Source of the DNA: Oegoconia quadripuncta
Lineage: Eukaryota; Arthropoda; Insecta; Lepidoptera; Autostichidae
Reading direction: 5' to 3'
Assembly: GCA_949316235.1 (NCBI GenBank)
Contig: OX438749.1
Span: 21,530,414-21,594,413 of the forward strand
Length of the DNA stretch: 64,000 nt
A program made the translations under genes and the position numbers. Numbering within the stretch: position 1 is the first letter of the stretch; every line of letters begins with the position of its first letter. Positions 20,989-31,200 of the stretch are shown in pieces. The notes under the pieces were generated by a model. It was not told the DNA's origin. It saw nothing but the letters and a program-made list of their open reading frames with translations, and ran no database searches.

Positions 20989-21768
20989 AATTAGTTTTAA
21001 ATAGATTAACTCAGTAAGAGGTACGATGGCAGTAGTGTATACCCTTTGTATCCAAGTCCCTAAATCAAAATTAGAAAAAAAATTGTGTGATTTGGATGGT
21101 CAGTTCGACTACTACCAGTCCACACACAGCATGGAGTTAATGGTAAGTTCACAATACTTAGGTCCATCTTCTTCTTTTCGTATCGAGGCAAATTTCAAAT
21201 TTTATTGGACAAAAACTTAGCCACTCTAACAGCACTGTCTGTGGCGTTAAGGAAGTCGTCAAAGGTGCAGCTGTCAGGACACGCGGGGCAAGACACTACG
21301 TGATACAATGCAATCCATATTACAGAATTATACTTACATTATAACCTCTAATTAAGATAGTTGAAAGAGAAACTGATGGTAATAATACCCAGCATTCAGT
21401 CGTTCTGTAATATAGAAGCTCTTCTATATAGACCTGAAGATATGCACGGTGCTTGTGCATCTGCACATGTATGTCAGAAAATATCATTAATTGGGGATTT
21501 TGTAGAAGTTCTTACAAATTAAAAATACAGGAACACCTGTAAAATGTGACAGGCAAACTTTTTACAGTTTGCCACCTTAATGCCTATCTAATGAAGTAGA
21601 GAACTTGGTCAAGGTGTAGTTAGAAGCACTGAAAAGACTTAAAATTATTTGACTCACCAAAAACTAACCTAACACCCAAAGCAAAGTCTTTGGACCCAAT
21701 TAGATTTATCTAAGTGTTTTACTCAGTGCCCCCATCACCCTAACCTTAAAATATCAGAAAATACTTAC

Positions 21769-22113
21769 ATAAATTAGTCCGGAGTAATATCTGTCCTTTA
21801 TGTTGTGTAGCACAGACGCCTCGTTGAGGCATGTTAACTCTGCCATGTCTTCCACCTTATCAAACTTCGGTGGATTCATCTTCTGGATGTCATCTATCTG
21901 CACCAGCATCCTCTTGCCCGACTCGGCAATCTCCACTTCGACCTCATCGCCCCGTTCCCCTTTTATCCCGGCTGCCATGAACCCTTGCGTATCATGAGGC
22001 ACCCACACCAGCCGCTTCTGGGTCCATTCGGCTTGCGTAGCGGGATCATTGAAGCTATTCCGATCCACCGACAGATACCGGAGCTCCGGGTCGTTCCTAT
22101 CCATGTCCACCAT
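21769..22113 (-). CDS. zip: Non-muscle myosin II heavy chain, first coding exon
   Basis: This 115-codon exon encodes the N-terminus of the zipper-type myosin II heavy chain, the actin-based motor of cytokinesis, cell shape change and dorsal closure. Visible signatures are [18 protein letters not shown] (start of the SH3-like N-terminal subdomain, about residues 21-38), [31 protein letters not shown] and [19 protein letters not shown] (entry to the motor domain). ATG 22113 has a good context (GCGATGG). After ...GLIY the codon TAT is followed by GTAAGT, a consensus donor, so the exon ends at 21769 in phase 0. The next expected residues (SGLFCVVVNPYK in insects) were not found at lower coordinates. 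Intron 1 therefore probably runs past the left edge of the window (>21.7 kb). Confidence 0.93.
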
Positions 22114-22460
22114 CGCGACAGATCACGCCGGGCGCCCCGACTTGCGATAACCAGACACCCGCACTGGGTACCACATTAAACGGTCACACAGACCGGCACT
22201 TCACCTCACAACACTCTAGAATAACACCACGGCAGCCGCGTTGCTGATATTCAGTGCCGTAACCGCGCGGCGCTTGTTACAAAATGACGAGAGCGACTGA
22301 CGGCGCGACGGTTATTCACTCGTTGGTTGGTAGGTAGTAGGGAGGACCGGTCGACGCCCGAATTCACGTTGAGTTTGACTGAAATTCGAAATGGTTTGTT
22401 TGTTCGTTGTTGAGCGCGAGAGAAGTGTCAAGAAAAATGTAATCTGAGTATTTTGCATAA
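22114..22460 (-). promoter_or_regulatory. zip: 5' UTR and promoter region of zipper
   Basis: A GC-rich, repeat-free stretch directly upstream of the zipper ATG, with CGCCGGGCGCCCCGAC, GCCGCGTTGCTGATATTCAG and GCGCGACGGTTATTCACTCG. No TATA box is obvious. An AG acceptor for an upstream non-coding exon cannot be excluded. The exact start site cannot be read from sequence. Confidence 0.55.
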
Positions 22461-23508
22461 ATTGAACTTAATCATAACACAAATAGATGAGGAAAAGACA
22501 CTTTGAACAGAAAAAATAGCGAAAAAGAAACATGTCTCGCTGATTCCACTTCTTATCGTTGAATTTTTGTTCTCATCAAACCTATTTTTCAAAAGTGACC
22601 ACTTTCCTGAAGCTAGGATTGGCGGTTACCCGATGCAGTTATTTAACTTGACCAATGAAATGTTCTCAAAACAACTGTCACTATATAACAAAGAGAACAA
22701 ACTGTTATTCCTCGTTCATAAATTAATGTTTGTTTTCGGTCAGAAATAGCACGAAAGAAAAAACTGACGAAATCGGACCCGCGCACGAAGGATTGCTGTG
22801 GTTTGTATCAGACTAGGTTCAGTACAGAAGACAGATTTGTTAGCCCGTGAGGGCTTCTCAGAAACTATTCAACTTATTTCGTTGCGTTTTTTTTTCATTT
22901 ACAAGTATCACTTCAGAGTAAGTTCTTAGACAGGTTTTATGGCGGTTGACCACCAGGGAGTGCTGCAGCCACCAGGATGGTTGACGCTTGATTGTTTCTC
23001 AGAAACTATTCAGTCGATGTCGGTGCGGTTTTTGGCCTTTAACTTTTAACGTCTTCAGCTGGACCAGTCATTGATTGTGAAAAACTCTCAATTCTAATCA
23101 GTGCGGTACCGGTACGACTGGGTACAATAAGCAACTGAGGGCAGCAGTACCGATGGCTGCGATGTATTTATCTTGTCTACACTACACCACCAAGTCAGAG
23201 ATTATCGTTGAGTACATCATGCAAACATTTATGAAATTATACATGTTAATAGGTGGAAATGTGTAATATAATATATTTGATGTTACACATTTGATCTTTT
23301 TGAGGCAAACCAAAGAGCCATCGACGTTGCTACTTTTTGGGCCAAACTACTCTAGGTCATTATAATTTTTGCCATTGACTCGAAAAGAAGAAGATTTGAT
23401 GTTATTACTGTATCTATCTCTGCGACATACAAATAGGTACACAAAGGTAGGAAAGCCATAAACAGTTGTTTGTGTGACAGACTCTAGACAATAAACCCTT
23501 CTTATAAC
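22461..23508. other. Divergent intergenic region, no recognisable element
   Basis: Lies between the zipper 5' end and the tandem repeat array. TTTCTCAGAAACTATTCA occurs at about 22855 and 22994, a short direct repeat. No exon seen. Confidence 0.4.
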
Positions 23509-24575
23509 AATTCTTATTATTATATTTCAGTATGTGCATTCTGAGTTTAGAAGCTTATAACCGGCAGAATATTGTACGGCAAAAATCAGTGATGGTGTAC
23601 AAATGAAGGGAAGTGTAATTAAAATGTGTAAGGAGCTCAGACGAAGGAACCTATGGTCTGAGATAACGAAGGTTTCGGGTTCCCACAAGAATCCGCTAAA
23701 ATCTTCCGTATAGCATTCTGTCACTTTATAGATACGGTAGAATACTACAGAAGACTAGGCTGCATATGTTCAGAACCCTTTGCCTTTCACCATTGTTGGA
23801 GAATTTAAAAAAAATGTGGACTTTTTGGCGGGAAGTCTGCGAGTAATGTGTTGCTTTTTTATTATTTCTTATAATTTGTGCATTCTGAGTTTTTAATGAC
23901 GTAATATTGTGCAGCAAAAGTCAGTGATGGTGTACAAGTGAAGGGAAGTGTAAATGAAAGTGCGTAAAGAAACTAGTTTACACAACAAGCCCTAAAAATT
24001 CATAAAGCATTCAGCCACTTTTACTGAAGAATGCTTTACCGTGACTAGACTAGACTGTATACGCCAAGTATATGCCGAATGACTTGTTTTCACTATAAAG
24101 AAATAAGGCATGGTTGTATGGGCTTCGATCCCTTTGCCTTCTCCGAGAGGTTTAATACGAAAAAAGTGTGATGGCTTTTTGGCGGGAACTCGGCGAGTGA
24201 AGTAGCATTTTTCTTTATAATTCTTATAATTTGTGCATTCTAACTTTTGAAGCTTAATAATGGCAGAATATTGTGCAGCAAACGTTAGTGATGGTGTACA
24301 AGTGAAGGGAAGTGTAAATTAAAGTGCGTAACGGAGCTTTCGGGTTCCCACAAGAAGCCGCCAAAATCTTTTGTAAAGCATTCTGCCACTTTACTGAAGA
24401 ATGACTTGACCGTGACTAGACTCTGTATACGCCAAGTATACGACGAATTACTTGTTTTGACTGGGACTGACTTACAAACTGAAAAAATAAGAGAAATAAG
24501 ACATGGCTGTTATGGGCTAGATCCCTTTGCCTTCTCCTAGAGGAGAGAATAAAACGAAAAAAAAAAAAGTGTGAT
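23509..24575. repeat. Three tandem units of ~357 bp
   Basis: Unit starts are near 23509, 23866 and 24223. Shared landmarks in order are TTCTTATAATTTGTGCATTC, GCAGAATATTGTGCAGCAAA, CAGTGATGGTGTACAAGTG, AAGCATTCTGCCACTTTACTG, GTATACGCCAAGTATA (units 2 and 3), CCCTTTGCCTTCTCC and GGCTTTTTGGCGGGAA. Units differ by substitutions and small indels. In unit 3 a short ATG frame (MAEYCAANVSDGVQVKGSVN, then stop) is open but is broken in the others. Confidence 0.88.
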
Positions 24576-24897
24576 TCGGACCGACTTTTGTTTTGACAGC
24601 CAGCTGTCATGTCATTCGTGATACAAAATTGAAATGTAAAATTGTTCAAAACAATTTTAAATTTAATTCTCAATTCAACAACAATCTATTTTACAATTCA
24701 GTTTTTCTTAATTTCTTTACCTCTTACTTCAGCTAGATCGTACATAGGGTTTGAAAGAATGTTGAATATCCAATTTAATAATATATTTAGAATAGGTACA
24801 ATTTCATTCGATTGACCGACTTCCGCGTCTCGTTCGGTCAGTCCCGCCGCCCGTCCAGTGATAAATAGATTCAAGGTTAACAACATTGATAAAGCAA

Positions 24898-24905
24898 TAT
24901 AAAAG
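24898..24905 (+). promoter_or_regulatory. TATA box of the threonine aldolase gene
   Basis: TATAAAAG lies 181 bp before the ATG at 25079, so transcription should start near 24930 and leave a ~150-nt leader. No nearer TATA is present. Confidence 0.5.
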
Positions 24906-25078
24906 CCGGTTTGTTAACAGCTAGATAATAATTTATGAGAGGCTATTGAGACACTCTCTAAAGAAATCGTCCTACTAAAGTTTAGTTGACGTGCGATCAC
25001 ACTACAACTTGCATGCCATTTGATCCGCGATATAGTTCTAACCCAAAATAATTTACGTAAATATTTTTTGCAATTGAA

Positions 25079-25292
25079 ATGGATAAATCGACTTATGTAG
25101 TAGACCTGCGATCGGATACTGTGACAAAGCCGACGATGGCCATGAAGCATGCTATGGTGAACTCTGCGCTGGGAGACGATGTGGTCGGGGAGGATCCAAC
25201 TGTGAACACCCTAGAAGTTAAACTGGCTTCTATCTTGGGGAAGCAAGCAGCTCTATTTGTGCCGTCTTGCACTATGGCTAATTTGATAGCGA
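25079..25292 (+). CDS. Threonine aldolase exon 1
   Basis: Encodes residues 1-71 plus one base. It starts [19 protein letters not shown] and ends at the donor GCGA/GTAAGT. Confidence 0.93.
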
Positions 25293-28200
25293 GTAAGTTT
25301 TACATTTAGTTTATTTTACTGTCTAAAATGATAGAAGGATATAGCGTTTATACAGAATATGTTTACTTCTCTCAGAGCTACATTTCAGTGTATGAGATTG
25401 CTCAAAGGACTAAACATTTTTTTAAAGGATTAGTTGTGAAATTTAAATTCATGACGTCTTGACCCATTGTCTCTACAGTAGTAAAGTTGTGGGTTGAGAT
25501 CCATAGTGAAAAAAAATAAGAATATAGGTATATGTATTCAAAAATAAACATGTCACAAAAGTACAGTCTGCTTTGTTGCTAAAGAGAAAATGTTATTTAG
25601 ACAAGTCTGGAGTTATTTTGGGATTCAAGTAGGTACAAACATATTCTTACAGGTTTGACAAGCTTTGACATGACATTAATAAATGAACATTAATAAATAA
25701 ATGATAATGGACCACCCATTTTCCTGTTCACATTTCGTAATCTTAGAATTTTGTAATCAATGCATTCAACATAGAAAATCTCTATGTTGAATGCATTGAT
25801 GTATTCAATATGAAACTTATTCGGTCAATAACACTAAATCCTGCCGTAAATTTCAGCCAACCAAAATCACTTTCAGTGGAGAATAATGCCTGAAAGTGCA
25901 GAACAGTGGGGCACCCATAATAATATGTTTTAAATATTAAAGTTGCATCTTCAGTGAACCTCATTGGGTTTGGTACAGGTTTTTATAGATTGCAAATTAT
26001 ATTTATGTATAAATATAATGAAGTCTGTGGTCTCTGCCTACCCTATGGGAAACAGGCGTGATTTTATTTATGTATGTATATAATATGTTTGTTTTCAGTT
26101 ATGGTACACTGCAACAAGAGAGGTTCCGAAGTACTTGTTGGTGACCAATCACACATCTTCAAATATGAACAGGGTATGTACAGAAGGTGATTTTAATTAC
26201 ACCTTTATTGCTTTTTGTGAGAACATCTCAAATATTAGGTGCTGACAGTGATTTCCCTAAGAGAGCTCTCTATCATATCTTGCTCTTTGCCGTTGCCCAG
26301 CGCAGCAGCTTAAGTTTATGATTGTGGCTGACATTTAGAGAGAAACTAAGCATCATACACACAGCCCATAGTCTTCTGTTTGATTTGCTGTACCGAAGTA
26401 ATCTGTCAACTAGCTGAGAGAAGTCGGGTACTGCATTCCTATTAGCCCTACCAAGTTTGTTATTTATATGTCCTTGACAGACCCATCAGATTTCAATATG
26501 CCGACAGGACTATCCAATAACTGTTTATAGTATCGAAGTTTTTGGGCATCTGTTCAATTACCCTGATGTGTTGACAGATGTCTCTCGCTTGTTATGAGGA
26601 GTCTCTGAGTATGGTTGATGTTAAGCATGTTGATGTGTGTGAATTTGAAATAAAAAGAATTCACCTTTGCATGCTATCTTTGTCAGCCTCCTTACACTCT
26701 TTGTAATGTGTGATTTGGCTTTGTTTCTAATTCTCATTTAGGTCTGCTATCCACACCCATTACACAGTCAATATCAATAAAAACTTTTGGTTTGTTTCAT
26801 AAAAAGGGAAGTGATTTGTTACCCTCAACACAGGGAATGCTAGTGGGCTACCTTATTCCTTATTTTAACTTTATTTTTGATACAATAAATGATCTTTAGG
26901 TAACTTATTTTACATTTTTAGATTTACTCACAATATGTGAGAGAGAGAGAAGCAATAATACGTGCCCCCAAAAAAATATACTGTATGTTCTGCACCAAAA
27001 CAACGGCGTTGTCTGCAGCCACGTACAGGTCCTCCATGTCACAGGTGGAGGGGCAGAGAGGGCATGAGAGCAAGGGCGCCATGTTTTGAGATGGGGTTTC
27101 ACAATCGCCTTCCTCAAAGGCTGGCAACGCATCTGTGACCCTTTTGGTGTTGCGGGTGTCCATGGGCGGCGGTGATTGCTTTCCATCAGGTGACCCGCAT
27201 GCTCGTTTGCCGCCCTCTCATATAAAATAAAAAAATCGCAGTGGTCTGGACTGGTCAGTGAATCCCCGCTTCGCCAGGTTTGCTCTGCAACGGCCGACTC
27301 CGGCCCCCAAGCGATTTAAACTCTTCCAAGTCGCCCACCGCAGCTTGTGGCCAGGAGGTAGGGCCTCTTTTAGTTTGACAAACTCTGGAGGAGCTGGGCA
27401 TTTTGCATCCCAAGTCGCTCTCTTGCCGACCTTGGCTGACTGTCTGTGGCAATAGTGGACCTTAGGAAACTTCTGCAGTTTTCAGTGTCGCGCTGGGCAT
27501 GTTGTGCTCTTATAAGGGGTGTTTCGAGTCAGTTTCCTGCTTATGCTTCTCCACTGCAAACGCCACTTCCCGCCGAACTTCTGGTGGAGCTATGCCTGCC
27601 AGAGGGTTGAGCAAGTTAAGTGGGGTAGGTTTCAGACAGCCCGTTATAATTCGGCATGTCTCGTTTAACGCTACGTCAACTCCTTAGCGTTTGCGGATCT
27701 GTGCTACACTGGACACGCGTATTCACCTGCGGAGTAAGACAACGAGAGACCAGTCGTACGGAGAACATACAGAGTTGCTCCCCAGGATGAGGTTGTTAGG
27801 CGACACAGCAACTTGTTGCTAGCTCCAACTTTTTACTTTGTATTAAACCAATGGGTTTTATAGGTTAGAGCTCTATCTAGGCTAATACCCAGGTAACGCC
27901 ACACCACGGAAGGTGAAACGCACAAGATTAAGTTTTAGTTGAATTTGGCCTTAGGGCATTTGCATCATAGTACTCATCAAGTTCGTTCAACGCTACCGTG
28001 AGTGACGTTTCGGCTTCGTGAATGCTCGACGCCTGAGCAGCTAGCGCTAAATCGTCGGCATATATGTAGCGTTCTGTGCCCGGTGTTGTTGGCTGGTTGT
28101 TGGTGTCGATATTAAACAAAGCAGGGGCGAGAACACTACCTTGTGGAATCCGTTCTTTTGACAGCGCCATCTGCTTTTGGTATTATCAAGGTGTACTTGA

Positions 28201-31200
28201 AACCGTCTGTTACTCAATACCTCCGTCATATCATCAAAACCGCAATCATTTGTCATATCGTAAACTTTCGTTAGTAGCCGTCTGATATTTACAGTGTCAT
28301 GTGCAGCTGATAGGTCGACAAATACAACGCCACTCACTTTATGGGTTTCGAATCCATTTTCGATATGTTTCGGTTTAGACTCTGGCTAGCACAGGACTTT
28401 CCTCCAAGTAGTCCTATTTATGTGTTTATAAATGAATGAATATACCGCAATGAGCTATACATGCCTTCAAACCAAAACTGTTTTCGAATTTATTAAAATC
28501 TGTTTTCATTTCAAAGATCTAGACCAGGGATGACCAAACTTATTTCATGAGGGGCTAGGAAAGTAGATGATTAGCGGGGGCCTTAACTACAATAAAAAAA
28601 TCCATTCTGTTCTCAATTTTTATGATAAATGTTAAAGTTAAAAACTTATAAAATATCAAATATAACTTTTAATTTGAAGGCCCTGCCATGTCTTATTATG
28701 CAGGGTCGAGGTGCTATGATGTTACATTTAATAGCGATTAAAGGTGGTCGCTAATTAGCCTACTTTTTAAAAATTCCATTTGGCTCACCCTCAGGTTTCA
28801 GCAGAATACCAGTGTTTTGCCCGCCTCGGGCAAATCCATACACTGAGCTGTAGCCTTTTTATATACTGCGGCACACACATAATATTTGATGTTTCTGTAC
28901 TTGTGTTTTATTATTTTATTTGTATTTTTCATATGTAAAATTTGTTATGTGTGTGTACATGGATGCAAATAAATGCTTATCTATCTATCTACTTCTAAGG
29001 CAGTTCTTCCATGTCTTCAAGAGTTGTTGGCGGACCAGATTAAAGTCCTTCGCGGGCCGGGCTAGGCTCACGGGCCGTACTTTGGTCATCCCTCATCTAG
29101 ACGATATTGGCTTCGGAAAAATTTTGAATTCACCAAAGGGCACAGGCTGTTGCTGTAAGGAAACGTCAACTATCTACTCGTATATTATTTACATGAAACT
29201 GTAGATTTATATTATTTATATGCTGTTAGTGGTTACTTTTAAGTTTAAAATATTAAATTATGCTCTTTTCCGCCTGAAACAGGAATACCTAGTTCAGGCA
29301 CTAGTGTTTACATACCTATGTAAGTTATTCTATTTGAATTAAAATGAGATTATTATATTATTATAAATTATATATCTCCAGGCGGTGCGGCCCACGTGGC
29401 AGGAGTTCAAATAACAACGCTCCCAAATAGACCAGACGGCACCTTTGACTTGGCAGACATGGAAAAGCACATCCGTGGCTCTGATATCCATGAGCCAATT
29501 ACCTCCTTGGTTGCTATAGAGAACACGCAGAATTATTGCGGTGGAAAGGTATAGTACAGATTTGAATTTTGTTTACATGTAATTTTATGTATAAAGGACT
29601 TACTCCACTTTCTTATTGGCAACTGCAACAAATTAGATTTTGAGGAAGCAACTGTCACCATCTTACGTCAGCCGTTACCTCATTTCCATTCATATCATCC
29701 CTCACACAATTCATCCATTTTTTCCATGGTCTTCCTCTTCCTTTCCATCCATCAACATTCATCACTCCCTTAGTTACATGCGTTTCATCTCATACATACT
29801 CATTCGGTGCATAGGAGAGTAAGCGATTTCGAGGAGCAGCGTACAGGTGATCTCGACGCTAAACGCGACGAGCTGAAAAGTCGTCCAACCGCCATTCGTT
29901 ATCACTACTTGGAAGGTGTGCTTACGTACCCACATTGCGCATGGGAGTTCACCGCAAAGATCGGCTGTGTTAAGAATAAGAAAACTTAATTTGATCCATT
30001 TAGCGACACCTTGTACATTACAGTTAATACGTACTACAACTACGTAACACAACATAAAAATATGAATCTAAAAGTAGTATTTCAATACTCAGTAACAATA
30101 GGGTTTGTTGCATTTCTCTGTCGGTCAGCATATCCAAGCGGTAGTCCGCTACGAAAGGGAAATCATCTATGCGAAAAGAAACGGCGCGGGGCAAGAAACC
30201 CAAAGCATATATTTTTTTTAATTTATATTTTTTTAAATTCATAACATTTTAGTATTTTTGGAAGCTGATGGCCGAAGCGTTTTTGTCATTCAGGATTGCA
30301 TTTTTTGCTAATGTTGTTTTGACATAATCTTTATTTTTTTTCTAAGTTAAATTAATGTCATTCTCAAGTATTCGCTGTAAGTGTAAATAATAATAACAAA
30401 ATTTACAAAATACGGCAAATTATAAGATTCAATTCAATTCGTTTTTAAAATAAGAGCCCCATAATGAAAGTTGTTCAGTCGAAATTGATGCCAATCACAC
30501 TATTATTTCGTCCTTAGGTTTTATAGATTTTCGCGGGCTAGATCTCCGCATTTCGACGCTATATTTTTTTTATGGTTAACTGGATTCGCGTTTAACCACA
30601 ATCTCACCTGATGGGAAGTGACGTTGTGGCCGAAGATGAAGTATGCGATCTCAGTAGATGCCTATTCATCATGCTCTTGAAGATCCCAAGGTTGTAGGAT
30701 CCAGGAAAGACTGACGCCGGAAGGGATTTCCATGCCTTGGCTGTTCGCATTATGAATGAAGAGTCGAACCGCTTAGTGCGAATGTTCGGTATGTTAACTA
30801 CATACCTACGGGTGGAATTCCTCCCCGCGCCTAGTAGTCCGAAGATGAAATGGCGATGATGGAATAAGATTATATAATTCCAACCCACACTCATCGAAGT
30901 GCATCCTGTAAGAGACTGAGAGACAGGCGACCTTGCGACAGTGTTCGAGGCTCCAGGGAGGCGATTCTCGCGCAATAGACATTATGTCGTATTCGACATA
31001 TCTCGAAATAAAATGGCGAATGTCGAATGAAACAGAATTTTCGTATTCTCAAAATGTCACGTTAGAGAATTGTCTATTCCCAGCGCTCGACTTACAACGA
31101 GTGGTAAATGTCAGTCGACATTGGATCTCTAATCGTCAAATCGTAGGTATCGTAGTGACATTTCTTTCTGCCAGTTTGGTATTGGAAAAGTGTTTGTGTT

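Noticed and set aside
1..21768. Zipper exon 2 and later exons
   Set aside because: I looked on the minus strand for the conserved motor-domain start and did not find it. Very short exons could be missed by eye.
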